From contig NZ_JAPEPJ010000004.1 of assembly GCF_026340255.1 (NCBI RefSeq), positions 19,196-83,195 on the forward strand: 64,000 bases of DNA. The letters run 5' to 3'. A program made the position numbers and the translations under genes. This document shows, one piece after another, positions 43,442 through 52,125 of the stretch. How positions within the stretch are numbered: the stretch's first letter is position 1; each line of letters opens with the position of its first letter. Origin of the DNA: Streptomyces sp. NBC_01408. GTDB taxonomy: Bacteria; Actinomycetota; Actinomycetes; Streptomycetales; Streptomycetaceae. The notes beneath the pieces were generated by a model. That model was not told the DNA's origin, searched no databases, and saw nothing but the letters and a program-made list of their open reading frames with translations.

Positions 43442-44935
43442 GTGAAAACTCGCGTAATAGTTGTCGGTGCCGGACCGGTCGGATTGATGCTCGCGGGTGA
43501 AATCCGGCTCGGCGGCGCGGACGTCACCGTCTACGACAAGCTGCCTGCCGCTTCCGGGGAATCGCGCGCTCTCGGTTTCACCCGGCGCGTCGCCGAGGTC
43601 TTCGACCAGCGCGGCCTGCTCACCCGCCTCGGCGAGTACCGCACGGGCCAGAACGGCCACTTCGGCGGCGTGGGCATCGACCTCGGCATGCTGGACGAGA
43701 GCCACCACGGCGTACTGGGCCTGCCCCAGGCCCGCACCGAGGAGATGCTCGGCAACTGGCTGGCCGAGCTGGGCGTACCGGTGGTCCGGGGTCACGAGCT
43801 CGTCGACTTCCACGAGACCGAGGACGGGATCACCGCCGGCTTCGAAGGCCCGGACGGCCGCGTCGAGGCCGACGCCGCGTACCTCGTCGGCTGCGACGGC
43901 GGCCAGAGCACCGTCCGCCGGCTGGCCGGCATCGAGGCCCCCGGCTGGGAGTCCACGCGCGGGATGTACATGGCCGACGTCACCGGCGTCGAGCTGCCGC
44001 AGCGTCCCACCGGCAAGCACGTGCCGGGCGGCCACATGATCCTGTCCGTCAGCCTGGGCGACGGCTACTACCGGGTCCTCATCCACGACCGGAGCCTGCC
44101 GCCCTACCCCGACTCCGCCACCCTGACCTTCACCGACGTCGCCGACGCCTGGCAGCGGATGACCGGCGAGTCCATCCACCACGGCGAGGCGCGCTGGATG
44201 GCCGCCTTCAGCAACGGCGCGGGACTCGCCACCGACTACCGGCGCGGCCGGGTCCTGCTCGCCGGGGACGCCGCGCACGAGACTCCCCCGCTGGCGGGCT
44301 GGGGGCTGGCCACCGGCATCCAGGACGCGGTCAACCTCGGCTGGAAGCTGGCGGCCGTGGTCACCGGTTCGGCACCCGAAAGCCTGCTCGACACCTACCA
44401 CTCCGAGCGGTACCCCCTCGGCGAGCAGCTGCTGCGCAACACGCACTCGGGCTCGATGCTCTACCTCAGCGACGAGGGCATCGACCCGCTGCGCGCGGTC
44501 ATGCGCGAGCTGATGGACGACAAGAACGTGGCGGCGCACTTCGCCGGCATGATCAGCGGGCTCGGCGTCCAATACGACATGGGCTCCGGCGACCACCCCC
44601 TGCTGGGCCGGCGCCTGGCCCCCCACCGCGAGCTGGAGCTGCCCGACGGCACCCGTACCCGGGTCGCCGAACTGCTCCGCGCCGGGCGGGCGGTGCTCAT
44701 CACCACCGACGGCTCCGACGCGGCGCCTCAGACCGCCGCCCCTTGGTCCGGCCGGGTCGACGTCGTCTCCGGCAGCTGGGTCCCGGTGGAGGGCGACAGC
44801 GCCCTGGACTCCGTACCGCCGGCGGCGCTGGTCCGCCCCGACGGCTACATCGCCTGGGCCGCGCCCGACGGCGGCGACCTGTCCGGCGCACTGGGCCGCT
44901 GGCTCGGCGCGGCGCGGGCCTCCGTAAACGCCTGA
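43442..44935 (+). CDS. FAD-dependent aromatic polyketide hydroxylase (PHBH fold)
   Basis: A 497-aa fourth PgaE-like flavoprotein: VVGAGPVGLMLAGEI at the N-terminus, GCDGGQSTVRRLAG near 150, GDAAHETPPLAGWGLATG near 275, thioredoxin-like C-terminal domain. The flavin-binding segment has PPLAGWGL where the paralogues have HLPxGGQG, a divergence near the active site that may reflect a different reaction, such as Baeyer-Villiger or ring-opening oxidation. GTG start behind GGAGAGCCGGAAA. Confidence 0.91.
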   Translation: MKTRVIVVGAGPVGLMLAGEIRLGGADVTVYDKLPAASGESRALGFTRRVAEVFDQRGLLTRLGEYRTGQNGHFGGVGIDLGMLDESHHGVLGLPQARTEEMLGNWLAELGVPVVRGHELVDFHETEDGITAGFEGPDGRVEADAAYLVGCDGGQSTVRRLAGIEAPGWESTRGMYMADVTGVELPQRPTGKHVPGGHMILSVSLGDGYYRVLIHDRSLPPYPDSATLTFTDVADAWQRMTGESIHHGEARWMAAFSNGAGLATDYRRGRVLLAGDAAHETPPLAGWGLATGIQDAVNLGWKLAAVVTGSAPESLLDTYHSERYPLGEQLLRNTHSGSMLYLSDEGIDPLRAVMRELMDDKNVAAHFAGMISGLGVQYDMGSGDHPLLGRRLAPHRELELPDGTRTRVAELLRAGRAVLITTDGSDAAPQTAAPWSGRVDVVSGSWVPVEGDSALDSVPPAALVRPDGYIAWAAPDGGDLSGALGRWLGAARASVNA

Positions 44936-45006
44936 GGGCTCCGGCCCTGCTCAGCAGTCATACGAACAGCACATCCACACACCATGGAAGAGGAGACACG
45001 GGAGCG

Positions 45007-45771
45007 ATGACCTCACCCATCCTGGTCACCGGCGGCACGGGCAACCTGGGGAAGCACGTCGTCCCCCTCCTGCGGGCGGCCGGCCACGACGTACGCGTCC
45101 TGTGCCGGACCCCGCGCGAGAACACCACCGGCATCGAGTACTTCGCCGTCGACCTCATGAACGGCGAGGGCATCGACCCCGCCCTCAAGGGCGTCGACAC
45201 CGTCCTGCACCTCGCCGGCGGCACCAAGGGCGACGACAAGGTCACCCAGAACCTCGTCAACGCCGCCAAGCGCGCCCACGTCAAGCACCTCGTCTACATC
45301 TCCGTCATCGGCGCCGACACCATGCCCATCGGCTGGTTCAAGACCCAGCTCGACGCCGAGAACGCCATCACCGGCTCCGGCATCCCCTGGACCATGCTCC
45401 GCGCCGCACAGTTCCACGACATCGTCCTCATGATGGGCGAAAAAATGTCCAAGATGCCCATCGTCCCCGCCCCCGGCGGCCTCCAGTTCCAGCCCGTCGA
45501 CTCCCGCGAAGTCGCCGCCCGCCTCGTCGAACTCACCCTCGGCCAGCCCGCCGGACGCGTCGCCGACATCGCCGGACCCAAGGTCTACCCCCTCGGCGAC
45601 CTCCTGCGCAGCTACCTCACCGCCACCGGCAAGCGCCGCCCCCTCCTCCCCATCCGCATGCCCGGAAAGGCCGGCAAGGCCTACCGCGCCGGCGACAACC
45701 TCGCCCTCACCGGCACCCTCGTCGGCAAGCGCACCTGGGAAGAGTTCCTCGCCGAGCGCGTCGCCGCCTAG
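45007..45771 (+). CDS. NAD(P)-binding NmrA/SDR-a5-like protein
   Basis: A 254-aa atypical short-chain dehydrogenase: ILVTGGTGNLGKHVV at the start, VLHLAGGTKGDDK, VYISVIGAD and TMLRAAQFHDIV. No YxxxK pair is obvious. Relatives reduce quinones or act as redox sensors. It is expressed from its own ribosome site (GGAAGAGGAGACACGGGAGCG) 71 bases after the hydroxylase stop. Codon choice is strongly biased to C-ending codons, more so than its neighbours. Confidence 0.85.
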   Translation: MTSPILVTGGTGNLGKHVVPLLRAAGHDVRVLCRTPRENTTGIEYFAVDLMNGEGIDPALKGVDTVLHLAGGTKGDDKVTQNLVNAAKRAHVKHLVYISVIGADTMPIGWFKTQLDAENAITGSGIPWTMLRAAQFHDIVLMMGEKMSKMPIVPAPGGLQFQPVDSREVAARLVELTLGQPAGRVADIAGPKVYPLGDLLRSYLTATGKRRPLLPIRMPGKAGKAYRAGDNLALTGTLVGKRTWEEFLAERVAA

Positions 45772-45789
45772 AGCACCGCACCCCTGCTG

Positions 45790-45815
45790 CCGGGGCCCCC
45801 GTCCGGGGGTCCCGG
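45790..45815 (+). terminator. hairpin terminator after the NmrA-like gene
   Basis: CCGGGGCCCCC and GGGGGTCCCGG pair around a four-base loop (one G-T pair), 19 bases beyond the stop codon. Confidence 0.7.
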
Positions 45816-45891
45816 CGGTGTGCTGTCCGCACCCGGGCCCCGTACATCCGGCTGCTCCACAGGGCACGCCGAACCGCGGAGTCGTAACGGC

Positions 45892-45915
45892 GTTAACGGC
45901 GTTAACGCCGTTAAC
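45892..45915. repeat. GTTAAC cluster 1 (intergenic, three copies)
   Basis: Three GTTAAC hexamers at 9-bp period, forming two overlapping 15-bp palindromes GTTAACGSCGTTAAC; a degenerate fourth copy (CGTAAC) precedes. It lies in the gap between biosynthetic tailoring genes and is the leftmost cluster of the family. Confidence 0.9.
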
Positions 45916-46030
45916 ACCTCCCCCCAGACACGCGCAGGTGCCCAGACCCCCACTTCGGGTCTGGGCACACGAACGCGTAGGACACCCCGCAACGCGCGGT
46001 CAGGCGAGGGCTGGTGCTGCGGTCACAGCA

Positions 46031-46633
46031 CTAGGCTCCCTGGCCGGCCTTCTCGTAGAAGCCGTCCTCGTGGATCGCCTCCACGCGGACCTCCTGGCCG
46101 TTGGCCTCCAGCCACTCGGCGCGCAGCCGCGCCGCCTCGTCGTCGGCCTGCGACGCGGGGACCAGCCGGCCGTCCGGCGTCAGCCGCTGCGGCGTCTCGC
46201 CGCACGGCCGCCAGTCGAACTTGGCCGCGATCTTGAACAGGTCCTCCTGCGTCAGCGGGCCGCCGTTGTCCTTCTCGGCCTGCAGCGCGGTGGGGTGGTA
46301 GTTCTCGTAGCCGCCCGGCATGTGCAGCGTGAGGAAGTGCGCGCCCTCCCCGGGCGGGGTCGCCCAGGTGTGCCGGGTGCCGCTGGTGATGTACGCCATG
46401 CTGCTCGGGCCGAGCTCCACGACCTCGTCGTCCACCTGGACGATGAGCTTGCCGGAGACGACGAAGTAGGTCTCGGTGGACTCCGCGTGCGTGTGCAGCG
46501 GCGGACCCGACCAGGCAGGACCCTGGCGCGTCTCCACCAGCGATGCCGCGCCGTCGGTCATCTTGTTCGACAGCACGATCTCGAACCCGCGGCGACCCTC
46601 CGGCCGGTCCCCGGGGTGAACGACGTACGTCAT
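46031..46633 (-). CDS. cupin-domain protein
   Basis: A 200-aa protein with a cupin barrel in the first 110 residues: PLHTHAESTETYFVVSGKL (two metal histidines and a glutamate) and GTRHTWATPPG (third histidine). The C-terminal part is helical and of unknown function. Could be a small dioxygenase, isomerase or sugar epimerase-like enzyme of the cluster. ATG at 46633 preceded by AAAGAGGACTCG. Last gene before the telomere-maintenance block. Confidence 0.85.
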   Translation of the reverse strand: MTYVVHPGDRPEGRRGFEIVLSNKMTDGAASLVETRQGPAWSGPPLHTHAESTETYFVVSGKLIVQVDDEVVELGPSSMAYITSGTRHTWATPPGEGAHFLTLHMPGGYENYHPTALQAEKDNGGPLTQEDLFKIAAKFDWRPCGETPQRLTPDGRLVPASQADDEAARLRAEWLEANGQEVRVEAIHEDGFYEKAGQGA

Positions 46634-46809
46634 CGAGTCCTCTTTCAGCTTGGATGTCTGCGCATCCCCGATCTAACCGAGACCGGTGCCCGTCCGACTG
46701 CGGCCCGCCGCGCGCAGTTGAACGGGTTGCCGCCGCGCCGCCGGCCGCCGTACGCGGGCGGGCGCGGGCCGCCTGCGCCCGCCGCGACCCGTCTGGCCTG
46801 GGGCGCGGC

Positions 46810-47364
46810 TCAGAAGGCGAAGTCGACGTAGTCGATGTCGGTGAACTCCACGAGCAGTCCCTGGGCCCGGGCTCCACCATCCTTGAAGTAGACCTCTTGC
46901 AGGCCTTCAGCCGCGATCCGCTGAAGCTGGTTCTCCGTGGCACCGGCGTCCTGAGCGGCGAGCAGGCGCCCCGCGTACTCGGGCGGCAGGTGCTGGGTGA
47001 TGCGGCGCATGCGGCCGTCGTCGCTGGTGCCGGGGGCCGCCGTGAACCCGAAGCGTGCGCGGGTCTCGATGACCAGACCGGTGCTCTTGGCCGCCCGGTC
47101 ACGGGCCCGCTTGCGCACCAGGGGCTGCCAGCGGCGGCGGACCTCGCCCTCCAGGCGGGCCGCGAGAGCCGGCTTGGGCTGCTTGATCTGGTCCTTCACG
47201 TACCGCTCGACCGTGCGCTGGGAGATGCCCAGCAGGCCCGCGACGGCCTTCGTGGACTTGAGCTGCTTCACCAGGAACCGCATCTGCGCGCCCGCCGACT
47301 TGGGGACGGGGCGGGTGAAGTTCATTTCGTCGGCCCGGGTGAGGCTGTCGCTGATCTCGGACAT
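46810..47364 (-). CDS. tpg: telomere terminal protein Tpg
   Basis: A 184-aa protein matching the length of Streptomyces terminal proteins, which attach covalently to the 5' ends of linear replicons and prime end-patching. The N-terminal half has a helix-turn-helix, STKAVAGLLGISQRTVERYV, followed by the basic KQPKPALAARLEGEVRRRW; the C-terminus is acidic (VEFTDIDYVDFAF). It begins nine bases after the tap stop, the usual tap-tpg operon. Confidence 0.92.
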   Translation of the reverse strand: MSEISDSLTRADEMNFTRPVPKSAGAQMRFLVKQLKSTKAVAGLLGISQRTVERYVKDQIKQPKPALAARLEGEVRRRWQPLVRKRARDRAAKSTGLVIETRARFGFTAAPGTSDDGRMRRITQHLPPEYAGRLLAAQDAGATENQLQRIAAEGLQEVYFKDGGARAQGLLVEFTDIDYVDFAF

Positions 47365-47373
47365 GGGTGGAAG

Positions 47374-49530
47374 CTACTCTCCGTCGGCCGCGGCGTCGTG
47401 GCCCTTGATGTGGCGGGCGGGGTTGTGGCGTTCGTCGAGCATCCGGACCGCCCACAGCAGGGGCTGGGTGCCCTCGTGCTTCACCATGCCGGGGCTGACC
47501 CCGAGGCGGAAGCCTCCGGGCAGCGGCTTGCCTTCGGGGGTGCGGGGCAGGAAGTCGAGCGGGCCGGGGCCGTCGGAGAGGTACACCGCGCAGTCGGAGA
47601 GGACGGCGATGGGGTACTCGCCCGCGGCGGCGAGCTTGCGCATCTTGCGGTGCATGTTGACCCGGGCCGTGGAGATGACGGCGGCCCTGATGTCGGGGCG
47701 CCAGGTGGGGCGTTCGAGGGCGGGCCAGGGCTCGCCGGGGCGGTAGCCGGCGCCCTGCGGGCGTTCGCGGAGCTTGCCGATGCCGCCCTTGACGGTGGAC
47801 TTGATCGCGGACAGGACCGCCGTCCGCGCGGGGTCGTCCCGCTTGTGGGTCTGCATCGCGGTGAGGAACTCGGCGTCGTCGAGCCCGGGATGCACCCCCA
47901 GGTCGGCCATCGTGGCCAGGTACGCGTCGCGCAGCCGGGTGTACCAGGCGTCGAGGTACGGGCCGTTGTCCGGGCGCAGCCACGCCTCGGTCGGGCGGAC
48001 CTCGTGGCCGAGCTCCTGCGCGTAGGCGAGGGTCGGGGTCGCGTACCAGGCGGGACCGGCCGGGGCCTTGCCGTGGGGGGTGAACGGGCTGGGCAGGCGC
48101 GGGTCGAGACGCAGCCCGGAGAGGTCGGCGAGCCAGCAGCCGGGGGTCTTGGGGTCGAAGCGGGGCGCCGTGGTGTGGACCGCGGGGCCGAGGCCGACGG
48201 TGAGCCGGTTCGCGGCCGCCGCGAAGGCCATGTTCACGTCGATGCCGACGGCGTGCGTGCGGGCGCACTCGGTGTCGGTGAGGAGTTCGGGGTCGCGGAT
48301 CCAGTCGTACGCCTCCTCGTCGAGGACCTGGTCCGGGGTCCGCTGGTGGGCGCGCGGGTACAGGGCCGCGACCACCGGGTGCTCGTCGGGGGCTTCCGGG
48401 GGCGCGGGGTCGACGGGGCGGGTGAGGGATCCGGCGACGGGCGCGGACTCCCAGACGCCGGTGTCGGCGTTGCGGGCGGCGCGGGTGGGCGGGCGCAGGG
48501 CCGTCATGAGCTCCAGGCCGGAGACGGCGGTGGAGCCGCGGGGGGTGAGGACCCGGGCGGCGTAGCAGGTGAGCAGCTCGGCGAGTTCCGGGGCGGGCAG
48601 CGCGGCGGTGTCCTCGCCCCAGGCGCGGGGGTCCAGTGCGCCCCAGGGCAGGATCGCGAGCTGGACGCACTGGCGGCCCCCGCCCTGGGTGGCCGGCCGG
48701 TAGATACGGGGCCAGGGGCCGAAGCCGCGCCGGGTGAGCTGCCACTTGGCCTTGGCGAGCTGGCGCAGGACCGGGTGGTCGTCGGGCAGGCGCAGACCCC
48801 GGCGGTCCTCGAGGACCAGGGGCAGGCCGAGGGCCTGTGTGGCCTCGGGGGTGAGGACGAGGAGGGGGTCGCCGTCCTTGCCGTTGCGGTGCAGGCGCGG
48901 GGACCGGAGGTCGGCGTCGGGGCCGAGCGCCCAGGCGATGAGCGCGGGCAGGCTGCTGGTGGGGTGGTCGAGGACCAGCCCGCCGGCGGCATGGGCGCGG
49001 CCTTCGCCGTCGAGGACGGCGAGGGGCCCGTTCCCTTCCAGGGCGGCGGGACGGCTCCACGCGGCGGGCCTCCGGGCCGGGGCGGCGTTAACGGCGTTAA
49101 CGCCGTTAATGATCGCGGAGCCCGCAGGCGCCTCCGCCTCCGAGTCGACGGCCGGACCGTTAACGGCGTTAACGGCGTTAACGGCGTTAACGATCGCGGA
49201 GCCCGCAGAGGCCTCCGGCTCCGGCTCGACGGCCGGACCGTTAACGGCGTTAACGCCGTTAACGCCGCCGACGGGGTGGAGGGCGGCGAGCCCGTCCAGC
49301 AGGCGGATGTAGGCCGCGCGCTTCGGCGGACGCGGAGCCGTGCGGCCGGTCTCCCAGGAAGTGACGGTCTCCCGGCGGACGGACAGGGCCTTGGCGATCT
49401 GGTCCTGGCTGAGCCCGGCGGCCTCGCGCAGCCGCTTGCGCTCGTCGGGGTGCGGCAGCGCGTCCTGCGCGGCCGCCTCTTCGAGCAGGGCGTCGACCGC
49501 CGCGAAGAGGCCGTCCTGTTCCTCGTGCAT
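47374..49530 (-). CDS. tap: telomere-associated protein Tap
   Basis: A 718-aa protein with an XRE-type helix-turn-helix at residues 25-65 (LREAAGLSQDQIAKALSVRRE), as in Tap proteins that bind telomeric 3' overhangs and recruit Tpg. Length and order before tpg agree. Residues about 90-150 contain Val-Asn repeats encoded by three GTTAAC clusters, an insertion not needed for the family. ATG at 49530 with CGGAGGTGCC upstream; the open frame continues to 49812 as a shadow of parB-side repeats. Confidence 0.9.
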   Translation of the reverse strand: MHEEQDGLFAAVDALLEEAAAQDALPHPDERKRLREAAGLSQDQIAKALSVRRETVTSWETGRTAPRPPKRAAYIRLLDGLAALHPVGGVNGVNAVNGPAVEPEPEASAGSAIVNAVNAVNAVNGPAVDSEAEAPAGSAIINGVNAVNAAPARRPAAWSRPAALEGNGPLAVLDGEGRAHAAGGLVLDHPTSSLPALIAWALGPDADLRSPRLHRNGKDGDPLLVLTPEATQALGLPLVLEDRRGLRLPDDHPVLRQLAKAKWQLTRRGFGPWPRIYRPATQGGGRQCVQLAILPWGALDPRAWGEDTAALPAPELAELLTCYAARVLTPRGSTAVSGLELMTALRPPTRAARNADTGVWESAPVAGSLTRPVDPAPPEAPDEHPVVAALYPRAHQRTPDQVLDEEAYDWIRDPELLTDTECARTHAVGIDVNMAFAAAANRLTVGLGPAVHTTAPRFDPKTPGCWLADLSGLRLDPRLPSPFTPHGKAPAGPAWYATPTLAYAQELGHEVRPTEAWLRPDNGPYLDAWYTRLRDAYLATMADLGVHPGLDDAEFLTAMQTHKRDDPARTAVLSAIKSTVKGGIGKLRERPQGAGYRPGEPWPALERPTWRPDIRAAVISTARVNMHRKMRKLAAAGEYPIAVLSDCAVYLSDGPGPLDFLPRTPEGKPLPGGFRLGVSPGMVKHEGTQPLLWAVRMLDERHNPARHIKGHDAAADGE
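49087..49263. repeat. GTTAAC clusters 2-4 inside tap
   Basis: Three clusters at 49087-49110, 49159-49191 (four copies) and 49240-49263, each of 9-bp period, separated by about 50 bases of similar spacer sequence (GATCGCGGAGCCCGCAG recurs twice). The frame of tap is kept throughout and the repeats read as VN-A/G-VN units. Confidence 0.93.
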
Positions 49531-49608
49531 GTGGGGCACCTCCGAGTGCAGCCTATGTGAAGCGCACGCTTGAACGCACACGAAACGCACCTGGGGGGCG
49601 CCGTCGGC

Positions 49609-49632
49609 GTTAACGGCGTTAACGGCGTTAAC
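49609..49632. repeat. GTTAAC cluster 5 (between parB and tap)
   Basis: Three GTTAAC copies in the short gap between the parB stop (49655) and the tap start (49530), at 9-bp period. Confidence 0.92.
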
Positions 49633-49654
49633 GCCCCCGTCGTGAGTTCCGGCC

Positions 49655-50653
49655 TCAGATCCGCCCCAGCAGCAGCTCGGTGACGGCCTTGAGATCGTCC
49701 GGGGACAGCTGGTCGGCCAGTGCGTCCGCGATGTCCTGCGGGGAGTCGCCCGCGATCGTGATCCGCCGCGCCTCCCCGACCCCGGAGGCATTAACGGCGT
49801 TAACGCCGTCAACTCCGTCAGCGGCCTCCCCCGGAGCGTTAACGCCGTTAACGGTCGCCGCCCCCAGCGCGTTAACGCCGTTAACGCCGTTAACGGTCGG
49901 CGCCCCGCCGGCCGCCCCGCCCGCCCGGCTGCGCTGCCGAGGGGGATTAACGGCGTTAACGGTCGCCTCCGCCGCCGCCTCCTGCTCCTCCTGCGGCAGC
50001 CGCCCGATGCGCCGCGCCGGTTCCACCTTCAGCTCCCCCGTCTCCACCTTGTCCTGGAGTTCCGGGGTGAGCTGGAGCAGGGTCAGCCGCTGCGAGACCC
50101 AGGCCGCCGTCTTGCCGAGCCGCTTGGCGACCTGGGCCTGGGAGCCGTGCACCTCCACGAGCTCCTGGAGGGCACGGGCCTGGTCCATCGGAGCCACGTC
50201 GACCCGGTGGACGTTCGCGATCAGCGCCGACTCGAGGATGTCGGCCGCCGAGGTGGCCAGGGAGTCGTTCACGTGGATGTGCATCGACTTCAGGCCCGCC
50301 AGCTGGGCCGCCGCCAGGCGCCGGTTGCCGTCGATGACCACGTACGGGGCACGGCCCAGCCCGTCGGTCTGCCCCGGGTGCGCCTCCATGAAGGCCATCC
50401 GGGTGGCGACCGCGAGCGGCTGGAGCTGGCCCCTGATGGTGAGGGACTGCGCCATCTCCTCGAGCTCCGTGAGCTCCTCGCGGAGGTTGAACGGGTTGTG
50501 CGCCAGGGCCTCGATCGGTACCTCCGACGGCGGGACGACCCCGGAGGTGGGGGCGCCGGTCGCCTCCGCGATCGCCGCGCGGCGGGAGCTGACACCGGCC
50601 GGCTGGGCCCGGGCGAACGAAGCCGAGACCCCGAGTTTGTCGGCCTTGCTCAT
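49655..50653 (-). CDS. parB: plasmid partition protein ParB
   Basis: A 332-aa ParB: N-terminal ParB/Srx domain (LAHNPFNLREELTELEEM, SLTIRGQLQPLAVATR, VVIDGNRRLAAAQLAGL) and a central helix-turn-helix (HGSQAQVAKRLGKTAAWVSQRL). Residues from about 215 to 290 are spacer sequence with VNAVN and VNGVN units encoded by four GTTAAC clusters, before a conserved-looking end (DIADALADQLSPDDLKAV). ATGA overlap with parA. It probably binds the GTTAAC palindromes, which surround and invade its own gene; chromosomal Streptomyces ParB binds a different site. Confidence 0.93.
   Translation of the reverse strand: MSKADKLGVSASFARAQPAGVSSRRAAIAEATGAPTSGVVPPSEVPIEALAHNPFNLREELTELEEMAQSLTIRGQLQPLAVATRMAFMEAHPGQTDGLGRAPYVVIDGNRRLAAAQLAGLKSMHIHVNDSLATSAADILESALIANVHRVDVAPMDQARALQELVEVHGSQAQVAKRLGKTAAWVSQRLTLLQLTPELQDKVETGELKVEPARRIGRLPQEEQEAAAEATVNAVNPPRQRSRAGGAAGGAPTVNGVNGVNALGAATVNGVNAPGEAADGVDGVNAVNASGVGEARRITIAGDSPQDIADALADQLSPDDLKAVTELLLGRI
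49790..49960. repeat. GTTAAC clusters 6-9 inside parB
   Basis: Clusters at 49790-49813 (ATTAAC, GTTAAC, GTCAAC), 49838-49852, 49871-49894 and 49946-49960 lie in the 3' third of parB. Some copies carry single changes, suggesting decay or codon selection. Confidence 0.92.
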
Positions 50654-51912
50654 GAGATCTCCCTTGCGAGGGCGCGCAGCGCGACCGCCTGGTCGCCCTT
50701 GGGCGCGTAGACGAACAGCGGCTGCTTCACCCGCACCGCTTCGCGCTGTTCCTTGAGGTCGGGTACGACGGCCACCACCCGCGGATCCTTTATGTCCAAC
50801 CAGGCCTGGAGGGAGGAGGTCGCGATGTAGCCGCGCCGGCCGTCGTAGAGGTTGACGACCAGCCCGAGGTAGTCGATGTCCAGGCTGAGGTCGTCGCGCA
50901 GGTCGTTGATCTGGGAGGTGAGGAGGTCGTACGCGTCGGCGGACGAGTCCTCCGCCTGTACGACGATCAGCGCGCCGGAAGCGCCGGACTGTTCGGCGTC
51001 GCGGCGGCGCCCGTAGTAGATGGCCGCGTCCATGCTGAGGCCGAGGCTCGGAGGGCAGTCGACGAGGATGACGTCGTAGTCGGACTCGACGGGGGCGAGG
51101 GCCCGTTCGAGGGCGGCCTCTCGGGCCCGGACGGTGGACAGCCGGACGTCGAGGAGGAAGGCGTCCGTGCAGGCGGGCAGCAGGTGCAGCCGGTCGCCGA
51201 ACCGCTCGTCCGGGACGGGGACGATCAGGTCGGTGAGGGGGCCCTTGGCCTCGCCCGCCATGTGGCAGGTGAGGCTGTCGCCGCCGATGGGCAGCGGCTG
51301 CTGGCCCAGCTGCTTGGTCAGGTGGCCCTGCGGGTCGAAGTCGACGAGCAGGACCCGCATGCCGAGACCGGGCAGGTCCTCCAGGTCGAGGGACGCGGCG
51401 GTCGGGTCCGGCTGTCGGCCCTCGTCCTCGGTGCCCGTGAGGCGGGCGAGCTGCCGGGCGACGCGCACCGGGTGCAGGCTCGACGGATCCTCTGCCAGGG
51501 CCTCTCCGGTGCCCGCGGTGATCGCGGTCTTGCCGACTCCGCCCTTCTGGTTGCACACGACGATGCGGCGTACGACGGCGGGCCGCCGGACGGTCGGGGC
51601 CGGGTTCATCTCCAGCCAGAGCCGCACCGCTTGGGCCAGGCCCTGGATCAGGGAGACCCCGCGCTCCTTGGACCCGGCGCGGAAGGACTCCCACTGGCCG
51701 GCGGGCAGCCAGGTGGAGAAGGACTCGGCTCCCGAGGTGTCTACGGGGGACGGGGCGGAGGCGAGCGCGCTCCAGTGGGCGATGCCCTGGTGGACGGCGT
51801 CCTGGATGTCCACCCGCAGTTGAGCGGTGCGGATCTTCAACTCCTGGCGCAGCCACGGGGGGAGCTTGGAGACGACCTTCTCTCGGTCGCTCTGGGACGA
51901 GGGCGAAGTCAT
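50650..51912 (-). CDS. parA: plasmid partition ATPase ParA
   Basis: A 420-aa ParA with a long N-terminal extension (about 115 residues, helical, probably DNA-binding) before the Walker A motif KGGVGKT at 123-129. VLLVDFDPQGHLTKQLG is Walker A-prime and DYDVILVDCPPSLGLS is Walker B. Extended ParAs of this kind act both as motor and as autorepressor in type Ia partition systems. The ATG at 51912 follows a TAAAGTCC region; the open frame continues upstream to 52080 without support. Overlaps parB by four bases. Confidence 0.93.
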   Translation of the reverse strand: MTSPSSQSDREKVVSKLPPWLRQELKIRTAQLRVDIQDAVHQGIAHWSALASAPSPVDTSGAESFSTWLPAGQWESFRAGSKERGVSLIQGLAQAVRLWLEMNPAPTVRRPAVVRRIVVCNQKGGVGKTAITAGTGEALAEDPSSLHPVRVARQLARLTGTEDEGRQPDPTAASLDLEDLPGLGMRVLLVDFDPQGHLTKQLGQQPLPIGGDSLTCHMAGEAKGPLTDLIVPVPDERFGDRLHLLPACTDAFLLDVRLSTVRAREAALERALAPVESDYDVILVDCPPSLGLSMDAAIYYGRRRDAEQSGASGALIVVQAEDSSADAYDLLTSQINDLRDDLSLDIDYLGLVVNLYDGRRGYIATSSLQAWLDIKDPRVVAVVPDLKEQREAVRVKQPLFVYAPKGDQAVALRALAREIS

Positions 51913-51922
51913 GAGAGGGACT

Positions 51923-51973
51923 TTACTAACGTTCCGTGGCTCGGGTGACCGCCACGCTTGAGTTTTGCTAACG
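51923..51973 (-). promoter_or_regulatory. parA upstream region with two TTRCTAACG repeats
   Basis: TTACTAACG at 51923-51931 and TTGCTAACG at 51965-51973 are 42 bases apart, four helical turns, directly upstream of parA. Candidate operator for ParA autoregulation; sequence is unlike the GTTAAC family. Confidence 0.5.
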
Positions 51974-52049
51974 AAATACGGAGCGACACGGATCCGCGGC
52001 GGACCCAAGACGGATCCAAGACGGCCACAGAAGTCCCCGGGTACGCGAC

Positions 52050-52116
52050 AGGGCGGCCTCGCACACGCCGTAGCGAGCACCCCCGTGGTTCACCACGGTG
52101 TGTGCGAGGCCGCCCT
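52050..52116 (-). terminator. hairpin terminator of the ScbR-like gene
   Basis: A 17-bp inverted repeat (52050-52066 and 52100-52116) encloses a smaller hairpin, CCGTGG-TTCA-CCACGG, immediately beyond the regulator stop codon. Confidence 0.75.
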
Positions 52117-52125
52117 GATGCGGTT

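Noticed and set aside
49087..49263. GTTAAC clusters considered as a CRISPR array
   Set aside because: Repeat unit is 9 bp, spacers within clusters are absent, repeats lie in coding sequence and no cas gene is near.
46543..49560. 1005-aa plus-strand frame opposite tap-tpg
   Set aside because: Antisense shadow; tap and tpg on the minus strand have clear motifs and ribosome sites.
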